Assembly (NCBI GenBank): GCA_963834755.1
Contig: CAWICQ010000010.1
Location: 62,001 to 126,000, forward strand
Reading direction: 5' to 3'
Length of the DNA: 64,000 nt
Source of the DNA: Dokdonella_A sp963834755
Lineage (GTDB): Bacteria > Pseudomonadota > Gammaproteobacteria > Xanthomonadales > Rhodanobacteraceae
Program-made: the position numbers and the translations under genes
The notes under the pieces: generated by a model
Told to the model about the DNA's origin: nothing
The model's input: the letters and a program-made list of their open reading frames with translations, nothing else
Database searches by the model: none
Part shown: positions 1 through 8,759 of the stretch, piece by piece
Layout: each line of letters begins with the position of its first letter
Numbering within the stretch: the stretch's first letter is position 1

Positions 1-1278
1 TTGAAGCGCGGCGACATCATCCGCGTCGAGCGCAACGACAAGGACGCATGGGTGCTGACGCAGATGCCGGCCGCCGAAGCCGCGTTCGTCGCGCTCGATC
101 CCGAGGACGGCGCGATCGAAACGCTGATCGGCGGTTTCAGTTTCCTGCGCAGCAAGTTCAACCGCGTGACGCAGAGCAATCGCTCGCCAGGATCAGGCTT
201 CAAGCCATTCCTTTATTCCGCCGCGTTCGAGCACGGCTTCACGCCGGCGTCGGTCGTCAACGATGCGCCGCTGGTGTTTCCCGATCCGTCCAAACCGAAC
301 GGCCTGTGGACGCCGAAGAACGACGACGACACGTTCCAGGGTCCGATCCGCTTGCGCGAGGCGCTGGTCAAATCCGTCAATCTCGTATCGGTGCGCGTGC
401 TCGACGCGATCGGCGTCCACTACGCGCGCGAGTACATCACGCGTTTCGGCTTTGCGGCTGAGCAGATTCCGGAAAGCCTGTCGATGGCGCTCGGTACCGC
501 GTCGGTCTCGCCACTGACGATGGCGCGTGGCTACGCGGTGTTCGCCAATGGCGGTTTCCTGATCGATCCCTATTTCGTTCGCGAGATCGACGATCGCGAC
601 GGCAAAGTCGTCTACAGCGCCGATCCTGCGCTGGCTTGCGCGACGTGCCCGCAGCGGCAACTCGCCGAGGCCGCCCATCCGCCGCATGTCGAGTCGACCA
701 CGACGACGAGCGCGCTCAATCCGATCGGCAACGCGAAAGCGGAGCCGACGCCGGCGCCGCACGCGCCGGGCGAGCCGCATCTCGCACCGCGCGTCATCGA
801 TGCACGCAACGCGTATCTCGTCACGTCGCTGATGCGCGACGTCGTCCGCCGCGGCACCGGCGCGGCCGCGATGGTGCTCAAGCGTAACGATCTCGCCGGC
901 AAGACCGGATCGACCAACGATCACCGGGATGCCTGGTTCACCGGATTCGATGCCGACAAGCTCGTCGCGAGCTGCTGGGTCGGCTTCGACGATTTCGGCT
1001 CGCTTGGACACGGCGAATTCGGCGCGAAAGCCGCGCTGCCGATCTGGATCGACTTCATGCGCGTCGCGCTCAAGGATGTGCCGGAGCAACCGTTCGACAT
1101 GCCGCCCGGAATCAGCAAGGTGCGCATCGATCCCGCGACGGGCGCGTTGGCATCGGCGTCGGATTCGGGCGCGATCCTCGAGGTGCTCAAATCCGAAGAT
1201 GTCGCACGACTCGCCGCACAACCTTCGCAGGATGCGCAGAAGAACGGCGAGCAGCGCGAAGCGTACGACGTGTTTTGA
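1..1278 (+). CDS. mrcA: Penicillin-binding protein 1A, C-terminal part (transpeptidase domain)
   Basis: This is the 3' part of a bifunctional class A penicillin-binding protein that polymerises and cross-links peptidoglycan in the periplasm. The window opens inside the gene, so the first codon is not the start and the glycosyltransferase half is missing. Using window codons, the transpeptidase signatures are all present: SGFK (S65 to K68, acyl-serine motif SxxK), SVN at 125-127 (SxN) and KTGST from K301 (KTG). A stretch rich in Pro, Ala and Thr (about 220-260) sits between the SxN and KTG boxes, which is common in PBP1A. The tail after about residue 370 looks disordered. It ends with TGA, and a palindromic repeat follows directly. 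Identification is firm; PBP1A is preferred over PBP1B from the sequence style around the SxxK box. Confidence 0.93.
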   Translation: MKRGDIIRVERNDKDAWVLTQMPAAEAAFVALDPEDGAIETLIGGFSFLRSKFNRVTQSNRSPGSGFKPFLYSAAFEHGFTPASVVNDAPLVFPDPSKPNGLWTPKNDDDTFQGPIRLREALVKSVNLVSVRVLDAIGVHYAREYITRFGFAAEQIPESLSMALGTASVSPLTMARGYAVFANGGFLIDPYFVREIDDRDGKVVYSADPALACATCPQRQLAEAAHPPHVESTTTTSALNPIGNAKAEPTPAPHAPGEPHLAPRVIDARNAYLVTSLMRDVVRRGTGAAAMVLKRNDLAGKTGSTNDHRDAWFTGFDADKLVASCWVGFDDFGSLGHGEFGAKAALPIWIDFMRVALKDVPEQPFDMPPGISKVRIDPATGALASASDSGAILEVLKSEDVARLAAQPSQDAQKNGEQREAYDVF

Positions 1279-1282
1279 TAAA

Positions 1283-1363
1283 GCCGGGATTGGGGAGTGG
1301 GGATTCGGGATTCGCCAAAGCCAGATCTCGACGAATCCCAAATCCCGAATCCCCCATCCCGGC
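1283..1363. repeat. Imperfect palindrome of the GGGATTCGGGATTCG type
   Basis: Arms built from repeated GGGATTCGGGATTCG-like units read out at 1283-1320 and in inverted orientation at 1331-1363, so the transcript could form a long hairpin. It fills the gap between the PBP gene and the next gene. Two related copies lie at 26747-26850 and 62367-62467. Such elements are common between genes in Xanthomonadales genomes. Confidence 0.8.
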
Positions 1364-1372
1364 TCTTCCACT

Positions 1373-2020
1373 ATGCCCAATCGCAACGATCACGCACGCT
1401 ACGCACAGACCCGCGCGCACGAGCAGAGACGGCGCATCGCCGTCGAAGCGGCGCGGCTGATCGCCGAAGGCGGCCTGCGCGATTATCGGCAGGCCAAGCT
1501 CAAGGCCGCGTCGCGGCTAGGGATCAACGACGACGTCGGCCTGCCGAAGAACGGCGAGATCGAAGACGCGCTGCGCGAACATCAGCGTCTTTTCCGCGCG
1601 AACGAACAGCCGCAGACGTTGCGACGGCTGCGCGAAGCAGCGCTCGAGGCGATGCGTTTTTTCGCGCGGCACGAACCACGCTTGGTCGGTGCGGTATTCG
1701 ACGGCACCGCCGACGAGCATTCCGCGGTTTGTCTGCACTTGCACGACGATCACGCCGAGAACGTCGCGCTGTTTCTGCGCGAAAACGGCATTCCGTATGA
1801 GGAACGCACGCGGCGGTTGCGGCTCGAACGCGACGTGGCCGCCGACGTGCCGGTGTTCCTGTTCGCTGCCGGCGACAGTGCGATCGACCTCACCGTGCTG
1901 CCGCTCAATCAATTGCGGCAGGCGCCGCTCGATCGCATCGGCGAGAAACCGATGCGCCGCGCGAACCTTGCGATGGTCGAGGAGTGGGTTCGCAGCGACG
2001 AGGTGTCCGCGCGCGAGTAA
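1373..2020 (+). CDS. Conserved hypothetical protein, about 215 aa, soluble
   Basis: The ATG at 1373 lies just after the palindrome and opens a 215-residue frame ending in TAA. The protein begins with a basic helix rich in Arg and Gln (about 1-50, including the phrase YRQAKLKAASRLG) that resembles a DNA- or RNA-contacting region. A charged helical middle follows, and then an alpha/beta part with the segments DVPVFLFAAG and AIDLTVLPLNQ. There is no signal peptide or membrane helix. I do not recognise the family with confidence. A protein of this kind downstream of PBP1A could be co-transcribed, but the intervening palindrome may also terminate or process the mRNA. Codon use matches the neighbours, so I treat it as a genuine gene of unknown function. 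Confidence 0.75.
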   Translation: MPNRNDHARYAQTRAHEQRRRIAVEAARLIAEGGLRDYRQAKLKAASRLGINDDVGLPKNGEIEDALREHQRLFRANEQPQTLRRLREAALEAMRFFARHEPRLVGAVFDGTADEHSAVCLHLHDDHAENVALFLRENGIPYEERTRRLRLERDVAADVPVFLFAAGDSAIDLTVLPLNQLRQAPLDRIGEKPMRRANLAMVEEWVRSDEVSARE

Positions 2021-2190
2021 GTCGGCGATGCCTTGCGCCTACGCGCTGCAGGCGACAGTACGGCTGCGAAGAAATCAGATTGGATCCGGTCGGATCGAAG
2101 CGAAGAACTCGATCGTGCTGAAGCAGCCGGAGCGCCTTTTCCGGGAAGGAAACGTGTGCTCCGATCGCCCTCGCCCGCGCCGGTGGCGCG

Positions 2191-2215
2191 ACCTCTCGCG
2201 CGAAGCGGGAGAGGT
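2191..2215. repeat. Short CCTCTC...GGGAGAGG palindrome
   Basis: In the 278-bp gap between the hypothetical gene and gltA, CCTCTCGC and GGGAGAGG form a short hairpin. It is one of the genome-wide small intergenic repeats; a sister copy lies at 60662-60687. It sits downstream of both convergent genes. I see no other feature in this gap. Confidence 0.65.
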
Positions 2216-2298
2216 GACTGAAGGGTGATTCAGGCGTTGTGCCTGGGAAGATCAGCCCGATGCGCCGTCTGCAGCACGCGCGCGCAGCTTAAAAAGTG

Positions 2299-3591
2299 TC
2301 AGCGCTTGGCGATCGCCACGTAATCGCGTTTCGCCGGACCGGTATAGATCTGCCGCGGCCGGCCGATCTTGGTTTCCGGATCCTCATGCTGCTCGAGCCA
2401 GTGCGCAACCCAACCCGCGGTGCGCGCGATCGCGAACATCACGGTGAACATCTCGGTCGGGATCTTGAGCGCCTTGTAGATCAGGCCCGAATAGAAATCG
2501 ACGTTCGGATAGAGCTTGCGCTCGACGAAATACGGATCCTTCAACGCGACTTCCTCGAGCGCCATCGCGACATCGAGCAGTGGATCGTCGACGTGCAGAT
2601 CGGCGAGCACCTTGTGGCACATTTCGCGGATGATCGCCGCGCGCGGATCGTAATTCTTGTAGACGCGATGGCCGAAACCCATCAAGCGGAAACCGGATTC
2701 CTTGTCCTTCGCGCGATCGACCGCTTTGGCGACGTTCTTGGTGTCGCCGATCTGCTCGAGCATCTTCAGCACGGCTTCGTTCGCGCCGCCGTGCGCCGGA
2801 CCCCAAAGCGCCGCGATACCGGCCGCAACGCACGCGTACGGATTCGCGCCGGTCGATCCCACCAGACGCACTGTCGAAGTCGATGCGTTCTGCTCGTGAT
2901 CGGCGTGCAGGATGAAAAGCAGATCGAGCGCATTCGCCGCGACCGGGCTCAGTTGCAGCGGCTCGCTCGGCACTTCCCACATCATGTGCAGGAAACGCGT
3001 GACGTATTCGAGATTGTTGCGCGGATAGCGGATCGGCCAGCCGATCGAATAGCGATACGCCGCAGCGGCCATCGTCGGCATTTTTGCGATCAGTCGGATC
3101 GCCGCGAGGCGGCGCTGCTCCGGATCGTTGATGTCGAGCGTGTCGTGATAGAACGCCGACAGCGAAGCGACCGACGCGCACAGGATCGCCATCGGATGCG
3201 CGTCGTAATGGAAACCGTGCAGAAAGTTCTTGAGCGCCTCGTGCATCATCGTGTGATGCGTGACTTCGTCCTCGAACGCCGAGAACTTGTCCGGCGCAGG
3301 CAACTCGCCGTTGATCAGCAGATACGCGACTTCGAGAAAGCTCGATTGCTTGGCCAGCTGCTCGATCGGATAACCGCGATAGAGCAGCACGCCGTTGTCG
3401 CCGTCGATGAACGTAACGGCGCTGCGCACCGAGGCGGTCGACATGAAACCGGGATCGAACGTGAAATAACCGGTTTCCTTGTTGAGTTTGCCGATGTCGA
3501 ACGCCGGATCGCCGAGCGTGCCGGAAACCACCGGCAGGTTGGCCGATCGATTGGCGGCTGCATCGATGATCTGGACGGTTCTTGCAGACAC
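2299..3591 (-). CDS. gltA: Citrate synthase (type II, hexameric)
   Basis: The enzyme condenses acetyl-CoA with oxaloacetate to form citrate, the first step of the TCA cycle, in the cytoplasm. The 430-residue frame has the usual length for the Gram-negative NADH-sensitive type. The conserved active-site neighbourhoods are visible: the DHEQNAST segment with H232, GPAHGGANE with H267, GFGHRVYKNYDPR with H308, and VDFYSG with the catalytic D365. The gene is monocistronic here, running toward the convergent hypothetical gene. The type B L31 gene lies upstream in the same orientation but 312 bp away, so they are probably separate transcripts. The start at 3591 gives the typical short N-terminal beta-strand extension of the family. 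No anomalies. Confidence 0.97.
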   Translation of the reverse strand: MSARTVQIIDAAANRSANLPVVSGTLGDPAFDIGKLNKETGYFTFDPGFMSTASVRSAVTFIDGDNGVLLYRGYPIEQLAKQSSFLEVAYLLINGELPAPDKFSAFEDEVTHHTMMHEALKNFLHGFHYDAHPMAILCASVASLSAFYHDTLDINDPEQRRLAAIRLIAKMPTMAAAAYRYSIGWPIRYPRNNLEYVTRFLHMMWEVPSEPLQLSPVAANALDLLFILHADHEQNASTSTVRLVGSTGANPYACVAAGIAALWGPAHGGANEAVLKMLEQIGDTKNVAKAVDRAKDKESGFRLMGFGHRVYKNYDPRAAIIREMCHKVLADLHVDDPLLDVAMALEEVALKDPYFVERKLYPNVDFYSGLIYKALKIPTEMFTVMFAIARTAGWVAHWLEQHEDPETKIGRPRQIYTGPAKRDYVAIAKR

Positions 3592-3903
3592 GGCAGACTC
3601 CTGGGCGACGTTTCGCGTTGGCGACGCGACGAGCGCGGACGGACGAACATGACCGTTCCGGACCCCAAATTATTGCACAGCACAAATTGGTGCGCGCGGC
3701 CGAAGAGTCAAGTGGACACGCGAAAACGCCGGCTCGAAGCCGGAGCTGGAGAATGCGTCGAACGATTGCGGCGCGTCAGCACGCGAGCGCGTTCGTCACG
3801 CGCCTGACATGTTTCCGTGCAATGAAAATGCGAAGGTACCGAGTCGGCGACTCGATCGTCTCTGAATCCAAAGTGCGCCCGCGCAAACGCGGACGCGACG
3901 GAA
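3592..3903. other. Intergenic region upstream of gltA
   Basis: A 312-bp gene-free stretch between gltA and the L31 gene. It must hold the gltA promoter, and it contains an A/T-richer island around 3665-3690 that would suit one. I could not identify convincing -35/-10 boxes, a terminator hairpin for the L31 gene, or a small gene. Confidence 0.5.
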
Positions 3904-4146
3904 TCACTTCGCGTAGCGGCGGCGGAACTTGTCGACGCGACCGCCGGAATCGATGTTCTTCTGCTTGCCGGTGAAGAACGGGTGCGAGTGGCTGGAAATT
4001 TCCACCTTGATCAGCGGATATTCCTTGCCGTCTTCCCACTTGATCGTTTCCTTGCTGGACATCGTCGATTGCGTGAGAAACGCAAAATCGCTCGAGAGAT
4101 CCTGGAACACGACCGGCTGATATTTCGGATGGATGTCGGTTTTCAT
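3904..4146 (-). CDS. rpmE2: 50S ribosomal protein L31, type B (zinc-free)
   Basis: An 80-residue ribosomal protein bL31, a component of the large subunit near the intersubunit bridge. The sequence begins MKTDIHPKYQPVVFQD and contains SSHSHPFFTGKQK and a basic C-terminal RVDKFRRRYAK, all typical of the longer type B form. It lacks the zinc-binding cysteines of the type A (RpmE) paralogue. In many proteobacteria the type B copy is expressed under zinc limitation through Zur. I did not find a clear Zur operator upstream, and type B can also be the sole copy. A short G/A-rich ribosome-binding site (GGCGGAGA) precedes the ATG. Very confident on family, less so on regulation. Confidence 0.95.
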   Translation of the reverse strand: MKTDIHPKYQPVVFQDLSSDFAFLTQSTMSSKETIKWEDGKEYPLIKVEISSHSHPFFTGKQKNIDSGGRVDKFRRRYAK

Positions 4147-4233
4147 TCGGTATCTCCGCCCACCGGCGGGAAAAGAGCGGCATGATAACCGGCGGCGGCG
4201 ATTACGCGCAAGCCAACCGCTTAGCGCAACGCT

Positions 4234-5193
4234 TCAGCGGCCGCCGAGCGGCCGATCGGGCCTCGATCGGGCTCCCAGCGAGCGGGCGACAAGGTCCTCG
4301 AACCGTGCCTGATCGACCTCCAGTGCGATGCGCGCGTTCACGGGGCGACCCAGCCGATTGTCCCAGTCGACGACGGTCGCGCCGCGCGTCGCAGCTCCGC
4401 TCATTTCGATTGCGACGTAACGCGATTCGGCGCGCGAGACGATGCCGGGATCGAGCGCGACCGCCATCGCCAGCGCATCCGCCGACACCACGCCCGGCCG
4501 CCCGCGCGCGCGGTTGAACGCGCGCGCCTTGCGCGATATCGCGGCGTAGAAATGCGCGCGCGCGTCACCATCGGCGAGCCATGCGTCGAAGTGCGCGAAG
4601 TCGAACGTGTGGCGGAGGCAGGTTTCCCAGTCAACCAGATCGAATGCCGGCCACTGTGAAAAGACCACGTGCGCGGCCTCCGGATCGAAGCCGATGTTGA
4701 ACTCGGACGGCACGCGTTCGGTGTTGCCGCGTCCGTTGACCGCGCCGCCCATCACGACCAGCCGCGCGATGCGTTGCGGCAGCGAAGGATCCAGCCGCAA
4801 CGCGAGCGCGATATTGGTCAACGGCGCCATCGCGACGAGTGTCAACTCGCCTGGTCTTTCGCGCGCGAGACGCACGATCGCCGCAGCGGCGTGTTCTTCT
4901 TCGGGCAAACGTGACGCGTTGAAATATCCGGTGTCGCCGAATCCGTCCGCGCCGTGAACGAAGCCGGCGTCCGGCGCCGAGAACACGAGCGGCGTCGCCG
5001 AGCCCGGAAATACCGGCGTCTCGGCGCCGATCATCTCGATCAGTTTCAGCGCGTTGCGCGTCGTGTGCGCGAGACCGACGTTGCCGCCGACGACGGTGAC
5101 ACCGGCGACCTCCGCATGCGCGTGCGCCATCAGGATCGCCAGCGCGTCGTCGACGCCCGGGTCGCTATCGATGAGCACACAACGCGAGGCCAC
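4234..5193 (-). CDS. Inosine-uridine preferring nucleoside hydrolase family protein
   Basis: A 319-residue enzyme of the IunH/RihA-C superfamily, which hydrolyses the N-glycosidic bond of ribonucleosides to free base and ribose for salvage. The N-terminus holds the family signature DSDPGVDDALAI (residues about 8-19), the Asp cluster that binds the catalytic calcium. Later segments GGNVG, MAPLTNIAL, VMGGAV and EFNIGFDPEAA also match the family, the last carrying the Asn-rich substrate loop. The length is normal. The gene starts 9 bp after the stop of the upstream methyltransferase, so the two are probably co-transcribed with recG. Substrate preference (purine, pyrimidine or both) cannot be read from the sequence. 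Confidence 0.92.
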   Translation of the reverse strand: MASRCVLIDSDPGVDDALAILMAHAHAEVAGVTVVGGNVGLAHTTRNALKLIEMIGAETPVFPGSATPLVFSAPDAGFVHGADGFGDTGYFNASRLPEEEHAAAAIVRLARERPGELTLVAMAPLTNIALALRLDPSLPQRIARLVVMGGAVNGRGNTERVPSEFNIGFDPEAAHVVFSQWPAFDLVDWETCLRHTFDFAHFDAWLADGDARAHFYAAISRKARAFNRARGRPGVVSADALAMAVALDPGIVSRAESRYVAIEMSGAATRGATVVDWDNRLGRPVNARIALEVDQARFEDLVARSLGARSRPDRPLGGR

Positions 5194-5202
5194 GACGATC
5201 TC

Positions 5203-5964
5203 CTAAGACGGCTTGCACGCGGCGATAACCGGCAATCCGCCGAGCCAGGCGAGCCGTCGCGATGGCGCGAGAATCCGCGCATCGACGAAACCCGCTGCGC
5301 GCAATCGCTCGACGATATCGAGCCCGTAATCGCGGAAGGCGAGGATACCCTCCGGACGCAAGAGGTCGAGGTGATACACCGGTTCCAGAAGATATTCGAT
5401 CGCGCCATCGCGCAGGCGCGCGCGCTCGACCGTATGTTCGCCCTCGTGCATCGGCACGGTGAAGATCATGCGGCCGCCCGGACGAAGCACGCGTAACAAC
5501 TCGGCCATCGCGCGCGCATCGTCGGGTACGTGTTCGAGGACTTCGGTGTGTGTGACGAGATCGAAGCTCGCGCTCGCATAGGTGAGTTGCTGCACGTCTT
5601 CGCAACGCACGCCGTCGTGCAGCGCGCCCGGCGGCACGTCGGGAAAATATTCCGACGTCGCCGCGCTGCGCGCTTTCCGGCGCAGATACGCCGCGAGCGC
5701 GCCACGCGATGACAACTCGCACACGTCGCATTTGCCGAGCGCACCGAAATTCTCGCGCAACGCCCAGCCGAAACCGAGCTGCACGACACCGGTGGAACAT
5801 CCGATGCAACGCACATCCGTCGCCGCCGGACCGAGCCAGACGAAAAGGCTCGGGCCGCAATACGGACATCGCCGGAGCGTGAACGCAAGAGGCGACTTTC
5901 TGATCAGACCGAAACCGTAGCGCAGGCGCGCGAACGCACCCAACGGAACATCATGCGCCGGCAT
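5203..5964 (-). CDS. SAM-dependent methyltransferase (class I) with N-terminal zinc-ribbon-like cysteines
   Basis: A 253-residue protein whose C-terminal two thirds fit a class I methyltransferase: FDLVTHTEVLEHVPDDARAM is the usual post-motif acidic loop with the EVLEH signature, followed by LRVLRPGGRMIFTVP. The N-terminus carries CPYC and CIGC pairs about 20 residues apart plus a third CDVC, suggesting a structural zinc site. Proteins of this type are often annotated as Methyltransf_11 enzymes acting on small molecules or lipids; the substrate is unknown. Its start overlaps the end of recG by 14 bp and the nucleoside hydrolase follows after 9 bp, so translation is likely coupled. The canonical glycine-rich motif I is not obvious, so the fold assignment rests on motifs III-IV. 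Confidence 0.8.
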   Translation of the reverse strand: MPAHDVPLGAFARLRYGFGLIRKSPLAFTLRRCPYCGPSLFVWLGPAATDVRCIGCSTGVVQLGFGWALRENFGALGKCDVCELSSRGALAAYLRRKARSAATSEYFPDVPPGALHDGVRCEDVQQLTYASASFDLVTHTEVLEHVPDDARAMAELLRVLRPGGRMIFTVPMHEGEHTVERARLRDGAIEYLLEPVYHLDLLRPEGILAFRDYGLDIVERLRAAGFVDARILAPSRRLAWLGGLPVIAACKPS

Positions 5965-8065
5965 AACGCACCGCCGTGCCGATCCAGCGACCGATCAAGC
6001 GTCCCACCGAATCCGCATGATCCTGCATCAGCGACGCGCCGACGCGCTGCACGGCGGGGAGCAGATGCGAATCCCGCGCGAGATCGGCGACGCGGAATTC
6101 AAGCTGGCCGGTCTGGCGCGTGCCGAGCATCTCGCCGGGACCGCGCAGTTCGAGATCTTTTTCCGCGATACGGAAACCGTCGCCGGTTTCGCGCATGACT
6201 TCGAGCCGCGCCCGCGCCATTGCCGACAGCGGTGTCCGATACATCAGAACGCAGCTCGACGCGAGGCTGCCGCGGCCGACACGTCCGCGCAGCTGATGGA
6301 GCTGCGCAAGGCCGAGTCGCTCGGCGTTTTCGATGATCATCAGGCTCGCGTTCGGCACGTCGACGCCGACCTCGATGACGGTCGTCGCCACGAGCAGCTT
6401 GATCTCGCCGGCCTTGAACGCGGCCATCATGCGCTGCTTGTCCGCCGCTTTCATGCGCCCGTGCACGAGACCGATGCGCAGATCCGGCAGCGCCGCCGTG
6501 AGCTCGGCGTGGGCGACTTCGGCGGCCTGCGCTTCGAGCTGATCCGATTCCTCGATCAAGGTGCAAACCCAATACGCCTGACGCCCCTCGCCGCATGCCG
6601 CCCGGATGCGCTCGATCACATCGCTGCGCCGCGCGTCGGAGATCGCGACGGTCTGCACCGGCGTTCTTCCGGGCGGCAACTCGTCGATCACGGACACATC
6701 GAGATCGGCGTAGGCGGTCATCGCGAGCGTGCGCGGGATCGGCGTCGCGGTCAGGACCAGCTGATGCGGAATCGCGCCGCGCTGCACGCCCTTGTCGCGC
6801 AGCGCCAAGCGCTGATGCACGCCGAAACGATGCTGCTCGTCGATGATGACGAGCCCGAGCGCCGGAAACACGACGCCTTCCTGCATCAACGCGTGCGTGC
6901 CGATCGCCATCGGCGCACCGTCGGCGACGGCCTGGCGCGCCGTTTCGCGCGCGCGCGCGGTCCCTCTGCCGGCCAGCCAGATCGGCGCGATGCCGAGCGG
7001 TTCGAGCCACGATGAGAACGTGCGCCAATGTTGTTCGGCCAGAATCTCCGTCGGCGCCATCAGCGCGACCTGACGGCCGGCTTCGATCGCCGCGAGCGCC
7101 GCGTCCGCGGCGACGACGGTCTTGCCGGATCCGACATCGCCTTGCACGAGACGCAGCATCGGCACGGGTTTGGCGATATCGCTTTCGATCTCGCCGACGA
7201 CGCGACGCTGCGCGGACGTCAGCGCGAACGGAAGCCGCGCGTGAAACGCCTTGCGCAGCGTGCCGTCGCCATGCAGCGGCGCGGCGCGGTGGCGACGCAA
7301 GCGCTCGCGCAAGCGCTTCAAGCTGAGGTGATGCGTCAAGAGTTCCTCGAACGCGAGCCGCTGCTGCGCCGGATGCGCGCGCGCGGCGAACAGAGACACA
7401 TCCGTATCCGCCGGCGGGCGATGCACGGTCAGAAGCGCTTCGCGCAACGAACCGAGATGCAGCGGTGCGCGCAACTCGGCCGGAATCAGCTCGAGCGCCG
7501 CATCATCCGGCAAGCGTTCCAGCGATCGCGAGATCACGCCCGCGAGGCGTTTCTGACCAAGGCCTTCCGTCGTCGGATAAATCGGTGTCAGCCGGTCATC
7601 CACCGAAGCCTTGGCGTCCGCGCCAAGACGCGAATATTGCGGATGCACCATCTCCGGTCCGTGCGCGCCATGACGCACGTCGCCATAGCAGAGGATGCGC
7701 ACGCCCGGCGCGAGTTGTTCGGCCTGGCTGCGATTGAAATGGAAAAAGCGCAGGATCAGCGTCGCGCGCGAATCGTCACCGATCGCGACGCGCAGCTGCG
7801 GCCGATAGCGGAATCCGCGCTCGACGGCTTCGACAACACCTTCGACCTGCGCACTTTCGCCGATGCGAAGATCGCGAATCGGCGTGACGTGCGTGCGGTC
7901 CTCGTAACGCAGCGGCAGGTGAAACCAGAGATCCTGCAGCGTGCGCAGGCCGAGCTTCGCGAGGGTGGCCGCGAGCGCGGCGCCGACGCCGGGCAGCGTC
8001 GTCACGGATGCCAAACCGGCGTCGGACGGCGCGCCTGCGATCGATTGACGGAGCGGAACCGGCAT
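5951..8065 (-). CDS. recG: ATP-dependent DNA helicase RecG
   Basis: RecG is a monomeric superfamily 2 translocase that regresses stalled replication forks and processes branched DNA. This 704-residue copy has the usual size. The N-terminal wedge/OB region (about 1-240) carries the helix-hairpin-helix-like TLPGVGAALAATL. It is followed by the helicase core with Walker A GDVGSGKT (309-316), Walker B DEQH (409-412), the LTATPIPRTLAMT motif III segment and the QLRGRVGRG motif VI. It lies in the conserved order spoT-ridA-recG, 77 bp after ridA, and its end overlaps the methyltransferase start by 14 bp. The frame is intact, unlike many genes further along the window. Confidence 0.97.
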   Translation of the reverse strand: MPVPLRQSIAGAPSDAGLASVTTLPGVGAALAATLAKLGLRTLQDLWFHLPLRYEDRTHVTPIRDLRIGESAQVEGVVEAVERGFRYRPQLRVAIGDDSRATLILRFFHFNRSQAEQLAPGVRILCYGDVRHGAHGPEMVHPQYSRLGADAKASVDDRLTPIYPTTEGLGQKRLAGVISRSLERLPDDAALELIPAELRAPLHLGSLREALLTVHRPPADTDVSLFAARAHPAQQRLAFEELLTHHLSLKRLRERLRRHRAAPLHGDGTLRKAFHARLPFALTSAQRRVVGEIESDIAKPVPMLRLVQGDVGSGKTVVAADAALAAIEAGRQVALMAPTEILAEQHWRTFSSWLEPLGIAPIWLAGRGTARARETARQAVADGAPMAIGTHALMQEGVVFPALGLVIIDEQHRFGVHQRLALRDKGVQRGAIPHQLVLTATPIPRTLAMTAYADLDVSVIDELPPGRTPVQTVAISDARRSDVIERIRAACGEGRQAYWVCTLIEESDQLEAQAAEVAHAELTAALPDLRIGLVHGRMKAADKQRMMAAFKAGEIKLLVATTVIEVGVDVPNASLMIIENAERLGLAQLHQLRGRVGRGSLASSCVLMYRTPLSAMARARLEVMRETGDGFRIAEKDLELRGPGEMLGTRQTGQLEFRVADLARDSHLLPAVQRVGASLMQDHADSVGRLIGRWIGTAVRYAGA

Positions 8066-8142
8066 TCGTGTAGCGTATCAAGCGCAGCGGCCTCGAAGCG
8101 CGGCGCGTTCTGGCGAGACCCGGATCGCTGGCGCGCGACCGC

Positions 8143-8538
8143 CTAGCGCGCGAGCGCGGCGATCACGTCGATTTCGACAGCCGCGCCGCGCGGCAACGCG
8201 GCGACGCCGATCGTCGAACGTGCCGGATACGGTTCGGCGAAATACTGCTTCATGACATCGTTGACCGCGGCGAAATGGCCGAGATCGGTCAGGTAGATGC
8301 CGACGCGAACGACATCCGCGAACGATGCGCCGGCGGCCTCCAGCACGGCCTTGATGTTATCGAAGACGCGGCGCGTCTGCGCCGCGATATCGCCGATGAC
8401 GAGCTCGCCGGTCGCCGGGTCGAGCGGGATCTGGCCGGAGAGATAGAGCGCGTCGCCGGCACGCACGGCTTGCGAATAGGGGCCGATCGCTCTCGGTGCG
8501 CGGTCGGTGCGGATGATGCTGCGATCGTTGGGAGTCAT
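8143..8538 (-). CDS. ridA: RidA family reactive intermediate/imine deaminase
   Basis: A 131-residue member of the YjgF/YER057c/UK114 family. RidA hydrolyses reactive enamine/imine intermediates released by PLP enzymes, protecting the cell from 2-aminoacrylate damage. The family marks are clear: RAIGPYSQAV, ALYLSGQIPLDPATGEL and the C-terminal PARSTIGVAALPRGAAVEID, which contains the substrate-carboxylate-binding Arg. I chose the ATG at 8538 (MTPNDRSII); an upstream in-frame extension would add 25 residues not found in the family. The gene lies in the standard place between spoT and recG. The 221-bp gap to spoT holds a palindromic repeat, so a separate mRNA or processing site is possible. Confidence 0.95.
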   Translation of the reverse strand: MTPNDRSIIRTDRAPRAIGPYSQAVRAGDALYLSGQIPLDPATGELVIGDIAAQTRRVFDNIKAVLEAAGASFADVVRVGIYLTDLGHFAAVNDVMKQYFAEPYPARSTIGVAALPRGAAVEIDVIAALAR

Positions 8539-8662
8539 GCGGCGAAGTGTAATCGAGTCGATTGCCACGGCGACAAGCGGTGCGCTTCGCGCGCCCGGCC
8601 GCCCTGTTCGCATGATTCCCGATCCGGACGTCTTCCACGCAAACGCCGGCTCGTGAATTCAC

Positions 8663-8741
8663 TGTCATCCCGGCGCAAGCCGGGATCCCTTTTGATTCCG
8701 GCGTGAAAGCGAACTGGGTCCGGCTTTCGTCGGGACGACGG
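8663..8741. repeat. Intergenic GTCATCCCGGC-type inverted repeat
   Basis: The run TCATCCCGGCGCAAGCCGGGA near 8665 is itself a hairpin. It is followed about 40 bp later by GGGTCCGGCTTTCGTCGGGACGAC, the family's complementary half. Together they form a two-armed element between spoT and ridA. A related element lies at 62955-63035 upstream of cutA. Confidence 0.75.
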
Positions 8742-8759
8742 CGCGCGGATTGCGGCTCG

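Noticed and set aside
193..1386. Long open frame on the minus strand opposite the PBP1A gene
   Set aside because: It mirrors the codon positions of the real gene, is very Arg-rich and has no family resemblance; such shadows are expected at this GC content.
2296..3807. 503-codon plus-strand frame opposite gltA
   Set aside because: Antisense to a fully conserved citrate synthase; composition (Arg/His rich) is typical of a shadow frame.
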